From the NCBI GenBank assembly GCA_018417955.1, contig JACTVC010000002.1, positions 1,860,001 to 1,924,000 of the forward strand: 64,000 nucleotides of DNA, given 5' to 3'. This stretch comes from Laccaria trichodermophora (lineage: Eukaryota; Basidiomycota; Agaricomycetes; Agaricales; Hydnangiaceae). Shown piece by piece: positions 22,278 through 32,608 of this stretch. Position numbers and translations under genes: made by a program. The notes under the pieces are model-generated. The model worked only from the letters and a program-made list of their open reading frames with translations. It was not told where the DNA came from and made no database searches. The number at the start of each line of letters is the position of its first letter. Position 1 is the stretch's first letter.

Positions 22278-24760
22278 ATGCCCCGAGCGCAGAAGAAAAA
22301 CTATTATGCCGTCTTGGTGGGCCGAGACGGGCCAAAAATATACGATAACTGGAACCAAGTGTGTGTTGTCAAATTTCTTTCTCTGCGTATTTAAAATTGG
22401 ATCAAAGTGTAGCTCAAAGGTGCTGGCGGGCACTGCTGCTAATAACGATCTGCACCTAATGTTTTTGCTGTCTTAGGTTCTAAGGTTTCCGGGGGCTATT
22501 CACAAAGGATTTAGCTCTCTTCAAGAAGCAGAAAATTGGCTGGCTGCTCGTAAATCATCAACGCTTCCTGTGTCAAGGCTGGCAACGGACGGTTCGCAAT
22601 CCAATACTCACACAAGTTTATCTTCCACCGCACGACACCGACATCAAATATCGAAGAAAGATTCGCAAGCTATAGATTCTCAGCCGAGCTACAAGTCGGC
22701 GCTCGTTCATGATGACGACTCCAGCCTCCGACCAACGACTTCTGCTATCACCCTTTCACCAGAGCAAAATGCTGTCTTAAACAAAGTCAAAGCAGGCAAG
22801 AGCGTATTTTTCACGGGTTCAGCCGGTATTTTCTATTATCATTGATGATCTCTTGATCGTTTACCTATTTGCTGAGTGAAGGAACCGGGAAATCTGTTTT
22901 GCTACGGGAGATCATACAATTCAGTGGGGGCTCTGCATCGTCTTCGCTTGGTATAACAGCATCAACAGGAATAGCTGCCGTAAATATTGGCGGTGTCACA
23001 TTGCATTCATGGGCCGGGATTGGTATTGGTAACGAGACAGCGAAAAATGTAGTCGGCAAGTTCTTCGGCCAAGCTCAACTTTTCTCCAATGTCATCAACC
23101 GTTGGCAGTCTGTCAAAACTTTGATTATCGATGAAAGTAGGCCCTCGCTTCTTTTTATTGTCTGGCATTCTAAAGTCTTTGTTAGTCTCGATGATCGATG
23201 GTGAACTCTTTGATAAATTGGTGAAAGCCTTCTATTGTTGCACCTTATGTAACTAGCGTGAACTAACTACCTGTACGCAGGAGTATATGGCTCGGGGTAT
23301 GAGACACAGCGAAAAACCATTTGGTGGGATTCAGGTGAAGAGTAATTAAAGTCAAGTCGCCCTTCCACTAATATATTGTAGCTTATACTGTGCGGCGATT
23401 TCTGCCAGCTGCCACCCGTTGGAGGCCGTGATGCGAAAGGGCAGGTGGTCATGCCGGCTTTTGCATTTGATGCTCAAACATGGAGTGACTGCGTTGGACC
23501 TCCGATCACCCTCACGCGGGTTTTCCGCCAGAAAGACCAAAGTCAGCAACTTTTTCCCTTGACATTCAATAGGATCTTAAAAGTTCATTGCAAGCCTTTG
23601 TTGACATGCTCAATGAGATGCGTTTTGGAAGGATGAATCGACTAACCATTGAAACTTTCAAATCATTATCGCGACGGGTTGCATATACAGACGGAATTGA
23701 ACCAACCGAACTGTAAATACAATTCTCCATCTTCTTTTTCGTAAAGATCTGATGCTACACCCCCAGTTTCTCCACCAGGGCAGAAGTTGACCGCGCCAAC
23801 CTGTCGCGTCTTCGCCAGCTTCCTGGAGAATGCTTTTCTTATGATGCAGCAGACAGCGCTGGTGTCGATGCAAATGGAGTGAGAGTGACACAAGTTCAAA
23901 TGGATCGGATTCTCAAGCGTTTCGTAGCCCCACAGTCCATCCAACTCAAGGTTGGTGACGAATTTTGCTTGTTTGTCATTCGACTAATATTTATTTCTTT
24001 CCAGGTTGGTGCACAAGTCATGCTAATCAAGGTTTCTTTTTCTTTTCTTTTTTCGAAAGTCGACCTCAACATTGGCCTAGAATCTAATCCAAGGCCAATT
24101 GGTGAATGGGTCTGTGGGACAAGTAACAAAATTTGTTTCACTGGGAGCTGCTCGACTTCAGGATATCCCGGTCGCAACAATAGAAGGTCAAGAGGTCAAA
24201 TCTCGATTTCAAAACGACGCCATCCTCTGGCCCATTGTGCGATTTATTGGAGGAAGAGAAATGGTTATTGTTCCGCAAGACTTCACTGCAAATAATCCTA
24301 ATGGCGAGGTGGAAGCCCAGCGAACACAAGTAGGTGTAATAACGGACGCACAAAACATCTGATTGAGAACACCTGCAGATCCCCCTGATTTTGGCGTGGG
24401 CTCTCAGCGTCCACAAATCCCAGGGTCAAACACTTGAGAGAGTGAAAGTTGATCTCGGGCAGACATTTGAAAAGGGCCAAGGTAAAGCAATTTCACAGAC
24501 AACAGGCTACAGATTTTTTTATTTCGTTGCAGCCTATGTTGCCATTTCTCGCGCTACCACAATGGAGCAGCTGCAAGTCATTAATTTTGATGCGGCGAAG
24601 TAAGTCTTTTCAACAAATTCGGAGCGCCGACGACTGATAATTTTTTATCAGGGTGCTAGCTCACCCAAGGGTGCTTGAGTGGTATCACCAGACCCAGTCC
24701 TCGTCAGTGGACTCCGATATGGATAACGAGGAGGCAATGGCAGCTTACTATGACATATAA
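22278..24760 (+). CDS. PIF1-like helicase with RNase H1-type hybrid-binding N-terminus (copy B)
   Basis: Paralogue of copy A on the opposite strand. Exon 1 (22278-22358, 81 bases) encodes [18 protein letters not shown] and IYDNWNQ; a 12-base microexon (22408-22419, CSSK) and exon 3 (from 22477, [22 protein letters not shown]) complete the hybrid-binding domain, with W25, the following cysteine and the K-G-F loop kept. Helicase motifs: Walker A GSAGTGKS across an intron near 22830-22885, [22 protein letters not shown] (about 22950-23015), Walker B TLIIDES (near 23120), [12 protein letters not shown] (near 23395), [10 protein letters not shown] (near 23510), [10 protein letters not shown] (near 24105), [14 protein letters not shown] (near 24395), and [13 protein letters not shown]. 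The final exon ends EAMAAYYDI with TAA at 24758-24760. About 640 residues, apparently intact. It is shorter than yeast PIF1 and lacks any Helitron Rep domain. Confidence 0.9.
22408..22419 (+). other. 12-base microexon of helicase copy B
   Basis: TGTAGCTCAAAG (C-S-S-K) lies between a 49-base intron (22359-22407) and a 57-base intron (22420-22476), both phase 0. It supplies the cysteine that follows the W-x-x motif typical of RNase H1 N-terminal domains. It occupies the same place as the microexon of copy A. Confidence 0.8.
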
Positions 24761-24834
24761 AATTGTGCATAATATACATTTGAATATCCTATTGAAACAG
24801 ATTCATAAACGGCATAACGCGGTGGTCAATCCTA

Positions 24835-26555
24835 CTATACAACTTCCACGAAATTTGCGGGGAAAATGCCTTCATGGCTTCCAAGTTTACCTTTCCACCT
24901 GCAGAAAAGTATATAGCTCGCAGACCAGATAACGATTTGATAGCAAGGAGCTCACCAATCATCAGTACTGCCGCTCTTCTGGGTGATGATGATAACATCG
25001 CCTTTCGAAAACGATAAATCTCCTGACTGAATGTTGAAAGTCAATAAATGGCAAATCATTCGATAAGATCTGCGAACCTCGACTGCTCGGAAATTATACA
25101 GAGCAATGGCCTTAGCAACGCCTTCATGTGGTAGAAGTGGTCGCGTCAGTTCGGGTTTCGGTTTAATGTAGGGCAGCGTGTGCGAAGGGACGGAGAATGG
25201 ATCGATATCGGAAGGCGGTGAGTATGGGGAAGAAGCATAGTCTAGACTCGTCGACTTGAAGTGGGGAGTATGGCGCTGCTTAGCTGTGATCTTAGGTTCA
25301 GAAAAAGACGAATTTCCATTCGCAAAAGGATTCGATTTTGAGGATATAGGTTGATCCAGACTAAGATCCGAATCAAATCGTGTTTCAAAGGTGCTGGGGA
25401 TGGTGGCGTGGCCGTCCCATGTCATGTTACGGGAATGGGTACCAGGCCTTTCGTCGGTAAAGTACGATCCCGAGTCTGATGCTGTCCCCCACGATTGAGG
25501 AGGAAAGCTGTCCTTTTCGGATTTTTTCTTCTTCCGAAGAAAGGATGGTGTACTTGGACCAGCACCCGGACTAGCTACACCTCCGAATATATATGTACCT
25601 CCGGGGGTGCGCGGCCGTTCATCGTAGACCCACTCTCGACCGCCAGGCATGCCTGTGCATGCCTCGAGAGTTCTGATGAGTGGCGTCGCCCAGGTTGGAG
25701 GTTCGACTACCCCCCCAAGAAGGATTCTGGCGGTTACGGGTGAATTGTAAGCCTGTACGTTGGCGTCTTGTCTTTCCACGATGACGGACCCCTCGATGGA
25801 GATGCCGCCAAATAAGCCACGAGTCTTGGAATAGCTGTACCTAGAAAAATATCAAAGAAAGAGAAAAGAAGAAGGAACAAAGAAAAACATACATGGCGGC
25901 AACTTTTCCGTTCGTATTTAAAGCACCAGTCGCTTCCCCATTGCGTCCAAGTGGGCCAAGAGCAATGCTCATATTGCCACCAAGCGTGAGAGAGCCTGCA
26001 GCCATAAACGAATTCTAAGATATCCTTTCAAATTCATGTCAATATGAGAAGGTTGGGACGAACGATGGCCTTGAAAAGCGCAGTCAGCGAAGAGAACGGA
26101 CAGCGGAGAAGATAATAGCCGGCTTACAGAGCGAGAGTTCAGCACAACGAGAAAATCGGTCATCTCAGCCCCGGCCTGTCCGCCCACTCCCAAGCCTGCA
26201 GTTCCGATGGCGCTTGGAGCAGACCATGCTGGAATGGGGTTGAGGAGAAATTTTGGGATGAGAATGCGAAGGACATACACCCATTATCGAGCTTTGCTAT
26301 CACTATTCCACTCCCTGCTCTGGCTGAGAAGATAAAACCGGCTTTGAAGATAGTAAAGATGGCGAAGCCTTTTGCATTCTCGAGGACATAGCGAGGAATG
26401 ACACCATCAAGGCCGTTGTTTCCATTGTCGACGAAAGACCGGACTATAGGGAGGTGAGAGATAGAACGAACGGTACGGAAAGAGACCATACAGATAGATG
26501 CAGCCTTTGTGCACTCTTTTACTAGGGTTTGAGGAAGAGGGCTGTTGAGTTTCAT
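24835..26555 (-). CDS. YSC84: SYLF and SH3 domain protein, YSC84/LSB family
   Basis: Actin-patch/endocytosis protein that binds phosphoinositides and actin through SYLF and proline-rich partners through SH3 (family knowledge). The ATG at 26555 (MKLNSPLPQTLVKECTKAA) starts the SYLF domain. It continues with IPRYVLENAKGFAIFTIFKAGF (about 26330-26400), ARAGSGIVIAKL, SAIGTAGLGVGGQAGAEMTDFLVVLN (about 26130-26210) and GNMSIALGPLGRNGEA (about 25930-25980). A long low-complexity linker (25100-25780) precedes the SH3 domain: AIALYNFRAVE, an intron, SGDLSFSKGDVIIIT, DDW/WKGKLGSHEGIFPANFVEVV. The last exon is recovered with the donor after DDW, giving the stop at 24835-24837. The order SYLF-linker-SH3 matches the family. 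It converges on helicase copy B with 74 bases between stops. Confidence 0.92.
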
Positions 26556-26759
26556 GATATGTATGAGAGGGAAGAAGAGGAAAGGAAATCTATTTTTAAA
26601 CGACCCTGATATGGCGATTCTATTAGGTAGTTAGTAAGCGGATTAGTACTTGCTAAATTCGATGCATTGACAGTACTTGCAAGTGCAATATGAATGTCAT
26701 TACTTGGTTGTACTACTGTTACTTACAGTACTTAGGGCCCTACTAAGGACAACCGAAGA

Positions 26760-28881
26760 ATGGTCCCAACTAATTACTCCGATTTTAGTTGCACTGCCTC
26801 CAACACTGCCACCCTGAATGCCTCGTCGTCTCCACCAGTGATCATGAACATATGCCGTCGCTCACTACAGTGGACTTTCTGGGGATTGACTAGCGTTCGC
26901 CTTGCGCATAGTGTCGCCACCCCTCCCTTGCCACAGGTTCGTTGTACATACATTCATTTTCGTGCCTATTTATCTTCCCTTTTACATAGTCTTTCTTTTT
27001 TGATTGGAATGCGCCTGGTCAACCATATCCCATCCCAGTCACAGGTCTGCGTCCCTACCATCGCATTCCCAGCATTTCGTTCAAATTTTCTATCTTGAGC
27101 CCAATGCGAGAGTATCCACATCGTTTGGCAGCGAAGTACCGCAACGGGGTTCGTCCCTTGCTTGTCTTCCCTTTCAAATGAATGTACTATCTCCCCCCAG
27201 TCCGAATAACGTTGCTCCCTACTACCTTCAAGTCTATACATCGTCAGTGAACGACCCAAGGCTCTCTCTTGCTATCCTTACCCCCCACCTTCAGGATTTA
27301 CATCGTTCCGATCATCATCCCCGTCGGTAATGGCTTGATTTTTGTAAGCTCCAACCAAGATCGATTATATCGTGCTGATCTTGTTTAGGACTGGGCTGTC
27401 CCATTTCCTCCGGGTACCCTCGTGAGTATCTTACTGCTGGTGATACAATGTGCAACTCACCTTGCTCATAGTACCAAATATGCATGGTGATTCTGGTTTT
27501 AATCCCCTTAATACTTACCGTGAACTTCTCAACACTATCTGCAAGTTTGACAAAAACGGAAACACTGGAGGGTGTCAAGCAACGTATACAGTCATTCCGG
27601 CTACCACAACACCTACTTGTGCAAATGTTACGTTTCCTCCCCTCCTTTCCGTTAACGCCCAAGTCGATAATGGTCCAATGTCGCAGTACGGCTGGATCGA
27701 TCAAGTTAGTTATTTCGATCTGTTCGCCTTTTTTGCATTTGCTTATTTAACTCTCTGCCAAAGTGCAGTGATATCTCCATTACTCCGAAGAATGGGACTC
27801 CTCCCTATACCCTTACAGTACGCTTTTGATTTTCCCCATCTTCTCATTGATTGAGAGGCTTTACCTTCCACAGATTGCTCCTGCTTTGCATCCTCCATAC
27901 AATATCACTAGCCCTGATATGAGAAGCATCAATTGGACGGTTGGCTTGTCATGGGCAACGCCATTTTTTCTGAGTGTTGTTGATTCAGCTGGTAGTATGT
28001 GGGCCAATGGGCTCCTTCACAGTGGTGCTGGGACGACTTCGGCGTGTCTTACTGATAATCCGACTCGCATTTTGTGAGTGGTCATGTAAATCACCACGTA
28101 ACCTTCTCAAGGAGGAAGCTTTAGGTCCAAGGACACAGTGAAGCCCGCCGTTGTCGTCGGTGCTGGTTTCGGCGGACTGGGTGTTGGACTTTTTGCCGGA
28201 ATACTGATAGCTTTCCTGTTCCTAAGGCGGCACTACAGGGGCAGGCGTCGCGAACGATATGCTGATGTGGCCGGTTCCATAGCAGGTTCTCCCCAGGTCA
28301 CGGCATTTGGTCTTCCCACTACCGAAGCCTCTTTGCAGTACAGGCCTGTGCCTTCGACAGCTTTTGGAGGCCTTATGGACAATTCAATGGGAAGCAGCAA
28401 CCCATCGTCTTTGGGTCATACCATGGGTCGTGTAGGTTCAACGCCTTACCATGTTGAACCCTTCACAATGCCTGGAGAAGATGGTCGTCTTATTCACGAA
28501 CCTCTTTCTCCCGTTCCCTTTGCCCCCACTCATGCATCCACTGCACACGAGCCTGCATATGGTAGTTCTTCCCATCGATCACAAAATCAAATTTACGTCG
28601 TCCACCATGATAGTCAGGCACCGCCTGTTACCATTTATCACGAAGATGGCACACAAATTGTTGAATTGCCACCCAGATATCCAACCGGGGCTTCTTCGTC
28701 GAGTCAAAGCGAAGGATTGAGTGACGCCCGTAGTGTAGGACGCAGTGCAAGTGTCAACAGAAGCGACGGAGGTCGAACAAACGCAACGGAACCACCAACA
28801 TTTCTTCAGGAACAAAGACGACCAACTGTGGCTAGAAAACCAGCTCAGGAAACTGGACATTCGAGCAATTCAGCTACATGA
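26760..28881 (+). CDS. Single-pass membrane protein with two tandem extracellular modules, unknown function
   Basis: I do not recognise a named function. The 5' end is uncertain: an ATG at 26760 is in frame with another at 26844 whose product has a weak signal-like segment. The ectodomain seems to hold two similar modules. The first is CESIHIVWQRS, then APYYLQVYTS, then YQICM and GNTGGCQATYTVIP (27110-27605). The second is C(T/S)DISITPKNGTPPYTLTIAP, then INWTVGLSWATPFFLSVVDSAG (27765-28000). A single helix VVVGAGFGGLGVGLFAGILIAFLFL (about 28147-28220) is followed by basic RRHYRGRRR. The cytoplasmic tail of about 210 residues is rich in serine, proline and glycine with ELPPRYP near its middle. 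At least eight small exons. It looks like a fungal surface sensor or adhesin, but that is inference. Confidence 0.7.
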
Positions 28882-29082
28882 TAACCTATGATAATTTCCT
28901 CTGTATACATGCGTCTCTCGGTTGCTTAGGTTCCTATGCTCATGTGGTGACAATTTGTCAAACGGGGACTATTACTTGCTGTTTTCCTATTTTACTTTTT
29001 CTTTCATGCTCAATGGTACACATATCGGGGGGATCTTTCTAGTCGACAATGGAACCTGGTCTAAGTTTACAACATCGAATTT

Positions 29083-30726
29083 TCAGGCAAAAACACCGAT
29101 GGGGCATTGTTTCCATTCCCTGTCTTCGTCAAGGACCCTCCACCCTGCCAATTGTAAATCGAGACTTTGCCCTTGTGCAGTCAACATCCGTTTTGGAGGT
29201 TCGGGCAGGAAGATTGATTGAAGGCTTTGCAGCCTTTCACTCATTACTAGGAGGTCTTGTGGCTCCCAATCCTTTTCGATGGTCAGTTTGACGATCACCT
29301 AAGTGAAACATTGCTTACAGCAGCAAAGTTTTGAGGCGGACTGAGCAGCAGGGCAAGCGTTCTATCCATTTCTTGATCTCGACAGATTCTTCGTAAAAGT
29401 GTAGAAGCCCTAGGATCGCAGTGAGATCAGCCTCGAATTTTCAACGGGATATTGCATCCTACGCAGTCTGAGGGTGTTTGGATGACAGATGATGGCCAAG
29501 TCCCCGCACCAGTGCTACAGTAACATCCCTTTTCAAGTCAACTTTTGACCATAACTCTCCACTCCACGTCTCAATAGCCCACATTACCCAAGAAGCCAGA
29601 AATACTTCATAAGAAGGATCTGGATTGGTTTCCAGCTTTGCGTCGTCGATAATCAAAAGACGAGAGCAGATGACATCGCAAAGCACAACAGCAAAGTTGG
29701 AGCGAACACTTTGTATATGTTTCAAAAGTGGACACCAGAGCGAGATGGCATTCTTTTGTGGGGTGAAGGTGCTTTCTTCAAGGGTCCTCTTCCTTCGTGT
29801 GTGTAAAAAATATGAGGGTTATGACAAGAGATTCGCCTACTTTTTCGCCAGTGGAACCAAAGCACCCTTTTCCAAGAGAGAATCGCATAGTCTTTCTAGT
29901 GCCCATCTCTCTTTAGCCGAGGACGAATCATTGGACTGACTTGGTTCCCATCCCTCCTCTTGCACGGCAAGACCAGCCACCACCTCGGCCTCGGCTATCC
30001 ATCTCTCAATGTCCTTCATAACCGTGACAATGTCGAGCCTGTATTGACCGGTTACGGATGCGTCTCTTGTGACGATTTTCATTAGGCCTTTGTATTGTTT
30101 CAAAACGGGCGTAAGTGAACGTAATGGGCGTGCAACCTGCTGTGGGGCAGAGAATGGATTTATGGTGGGTAAAAAGTAATTGTAGAGAAGCCAGGACATC
30201 GACTGCCGTGGATAGATTGAGTTCCGCAAGGCCAAGAAAGATAATTATTCACCTGCCGAGCTGCCTCGCGAAGAAGGCCGATGCTGGGAAGGTCTTCGTG
30301 CGTAGCGGCATGTCGAAGCTCAACAAGCCATGAAGGAAAGCCAAGTTGAGTGGCTATAGACGCGATCGAACGAGCATAGGCCCCAACTTGGAGGGGGTCG
30401 ACGAGACCATTGACAAGTCGAATGATGGCTGTCGCATAGCTCTGGCGAAGAGAGAGGTGGGAAGGTAAGGCCAAGTGGGGGACATCTTGCGCGATCACAA
30501 CCAATAATGATAGTGTCGACTCGAGGGCGTGCGGAAGGGTGGTTATGTTCTTCCAAGAAGATAGCTGTTTGACGTTAAGCCAACAAAAGCAAAACACGGA
30601 TATTTCACATACTCTGTTGATTGCTAGCAAATTGGAGCCTCTGTTATCGTCGTCGGTGTATATCCATGAGCAAAGTTGCTCCAGTTCGTTGACGGACGCC
30701 CATGGGACTCGACGAGGAAGTCGCAT
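29083..30726 (-). CDS. LAS1: LAS1, ITS2 pre-rRNA endoribonuclease subunit
   Basis: HEPN nuclease that, with GRC3, cleaves ITS2 during 60S ribosome maturation in the nucleus. The ATG at 30726 starts MRLPRRVPWASVNELEQL. The HEPN domain includes WLVELRHAATHEDLPS (about 30285-30335) with the R-H-x-x-x-H catalytic signature. Further exons give SWLLYNYFLP, ALVPLAKK joined to RKRTLEESTFTPQK, and SYEVFLASWVMWAIETW. An apparent stop at 29459 is avoided by a 53-base GT-AG intron (about 29410-29462) leading to STLLRRICRDQEMDRTLALLLSP. The last exon runs DWEPQDLLVMSERLQSL to GWRVLDED...CPIGVFA with the stop at 29083. The CPIG ending is typical of LAS1. It converges on the membrane protein gene. Confidence 0.9.
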
Positions 30727-30867
30727 TCAATACCAAGAGATAAAACGAATGTTCACGTGCTCTCACTTCCCAAAAAGGAAAATATGAACTTGGTGCCATA
30801 CTCAGTTTAAGCTTGGTTTAAGCTTTACTTGCTGCTTCACGAATCACGATATCAGAATACCCAACGC

Positions 30868-30912
30868 GATACCTTTCACGATACCTTTCACGATACCTTC
30901 CACGATACCACT
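30868..30912. repeat. Short tandem repeat, about four copies of a 12-base unit
   Basis: Near-perfect copies of TTTCACGATACC (the last with small changes, TTCCACGATACC) run from about 30868 to 30912. They lie directly upstream of the DUF7702 gene ATG at 30937, probably in its 5' UTR or core promoter, and inside the divergent gap with LAS1. Confidence 0.8.
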
Positions 30913-30936
30913 AGGAATCCCTCATTTCCTTGGAAT

Positions 30937-31880
30937 ATGCCACACCTTGACACGAGAGGAATCATCTCAGCGGTTGAAATCGTTTTCTATACACCCATCG
31001 CCTTGCTAACGGTTTATCTCGTGTATCGATACGCCTTTCGGCGTGATGCTGGATGGTTGTTTCTTTCTATCTTCTCCATGGGTAAATTTGTCAATTCTTG
31101 CAATATCATCTCTCAAACTTCTCAACAAATGCAGCTCGGATAGCAGGAGCAGCCTTGCTCGTAGCCGCAGAATCGCAACCAACCAAAATATCTCTATTTT
31201 CTGCCGCGTATATCATGGATCCAGCAGCACTAACTATGCTATTATTGTCGACGCTTGGTTTTCTCGGGATGGTGTGAGTTCTGTCGCCTAGGTTCATGTT
31301 GGTTGTCTTTCTGATACTTCTTGGGTTGGGAAGAGGACAGCACACTTACAGCGAGCAACACCGTGTTACGTTGATATTCAGGTTTTTTGGACTGCTCGGT
31401 CTCATTAGCCTGGCTTTGTCCATAGCAGGGGGAGTGTTGAGCACAAAAGGTGCTCATCCGAGCACAGCCCTGACCGTGCGCCGAGCCGGCGTTTGCATCC
31501 TGGCTGGACTATACGTTCTGCTATTCTTGGCCCATCTGGGCAGTTGGGGGTACCGCTGGTACATGAGGACTTACCGTCGAAATGTGAGTGAATCCACCTT
31601 CCTAGCAAACCTGTTTCCTAACATACATTTGTCACAGCTTCTCTTTGGAATTACCGTTGCTCTGCCGTTTATGGGCGTCCGCATAGCGTACGCTGTGATG
31701 GCTGCCTGGTCCTCGTCGGATCTGTATGGAAAACATCTATCTTCAAACCCAACACTTGCCAAGATGAATCCAGTCACGGGTGACTGGGTTCTTTATCTTG
31801 TTCTTTCTGTTATTATGGAATTTATAGTCGCTGCGATATACTTATTCTCAAGTACTATTCTGTCGCAGAGACGCCATTAG
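30937..31880 (+). CDS. DUF7702-type multi-pass membrane protein
   Basis: Fungal membrane protein of unknown role, about 260 residues with around seven helices. The start MPHLDTRGIISAVEIVFYTPIALLTVYLVYRY opens the first helix. RRDAGWLFLSIFSM joins across an intron to ARIAGAALLVAAES, a conserved feature of this fungal family. Then come a helix AALTMLLLSTLGFLGMV, then FGLLGLISLALSIAGGVL, then CILAGLYVLLFLAHLGSW, then LLFGITVALPFMGVRIAYAV, and a last helix WVLYLVLSVIMEFIVAAIYLF before the stop at 31880. Four exons. It diverges from LAS1 across 210 bases. Family name is from recall of the sequence pattern; no function is known to me. Confidence 0.75.
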
Positions 31881-32251
31881 AATTGTGGGAGAAGGGTGCT
31901 GAATGATAGAAACGATATGTTTGAGCCCCGCGTCGGCACTGTAATAGGCTTGTTCCATGTGCTACGACACTAGTATCTTGTAAAGACCTTAGTATTACAA
32001 ATGATAGTCGATTGTACTCTACGACACGATGATATTGTGTTTGAGCTGCATAGTCAAGCCTCTTCCCTTCCATTATTTTACAATGAACAACTGCAGTTTG
32101 GAAGAAGCTCCGGCTTAATTGAGCTCAGATTCCATCTCCCCTGTCAGAACCACTACCCTTAGTCACGATTGAATGAGAAAGAGTTGTTCTCTGGCTGCGC
32201 CTTGAGAACTGCTGTGAGGGTCAGGAGAGAAAACAGATTTCAAAGATTGTT

Positions 32252-32392
32252 GAACTTTCGATGAATCGGTCACGTGGTGGTATGTAGCGCAAAATTTAAA
32301 CAGCAGCATCTGCCTGCGTTCGCCGTTCGCGTCAATGTTCACAACAGTATTCAAATATTCACGTTCAACGACTGTCAAGTTCTAGCAACTTC
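32252..32392 (+). promoter_or_regulatory. Candidate heat shock elements upstream of BAG gene
   Basis: GAACTTTCGATGAA at 32252-32265 has GAA and TTC units correctly spaced, with the third GAA one base too far. TTCTAGCAACTTC at 32380-32392 matches TTCnnGAAnnTTC with one mismatch. HSF1 control would fit an HSP70 co-chaperone gene, but this is a motif-level suggestion only. Confidence 0.35.
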
Positions 32393-32547
32393 GAGATGTG
32401 AGCGGCGAATTATGATGAGTCAGACTCAGAGTGACTCACCAACCCCGAGCTTACTCACCGCAAGCTTACGCGTATTGACGCGCGTTCAGCGACGTTTACC
32501 ATCGTTCACCAGCGTTCCAGCTCTTTCTACCATATACCATGTTCAGC

Positions 32548-32555
32548 TATAAAAG
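32548..32555 (+). promoter_or_regulatory. TATA box of BAG-domain gene
   Basis: TATAAAAG lies 61 bases before the ATG at 32609, a good core-promoter position for a strongly or inducibly expressed gene. Confidence 0.6.
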
Positions 32556-32608
32556 CCCAAAACTTTTTCCTTCGATCGACATCCAATACCGTTTAATCGA
32601 CACTGAAT

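Larger units (their letters stand above)
31881..32608. other. 728-base intergenic region
   Basis: No convincing gene on either strand; short open frames lack codon bias or family match. It holds an E-box CACGTG (32271-32276), heat-shock-element-like arrays (32252-32265 and 32380-32392), and a TATA box at 32548, all on the approach to the BAG-domain gene. Confidence 0.6.

Noticed and set aside
22278..22542. Endogenous viral (caulimovirus-like) insertion, because the N-terminal domain resembles viroplasmin
   Set aside because: The same domain is the standard N-terminus of cellular RNase H1; no viral coat, movement or reverse transcriptase sequence is nearby.
19549..24760. Helitron transposon origin of the PIF1-like pair
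   Set aside because: No Rep/HUH domain, no TC...CTRR ends with terminal hairpin, many conserved introns, and an RNase H1-type N-terminus; these look like resident genes.
29049..29291. Plus-strand open frame of about 80 codons
   Set aside because: It lies antisense to the last LAS1 exon (DWEPQDLLVMSERL to CPIGVFA), which has a clear family match; the plus frame has none.
29459..29461. Apparent early stop truncating LAS1
   Set aside because: A 53-base GT-AG intron removes it and restores STLLRRICRDQEMDR followed by the conserved C-terminal exon.
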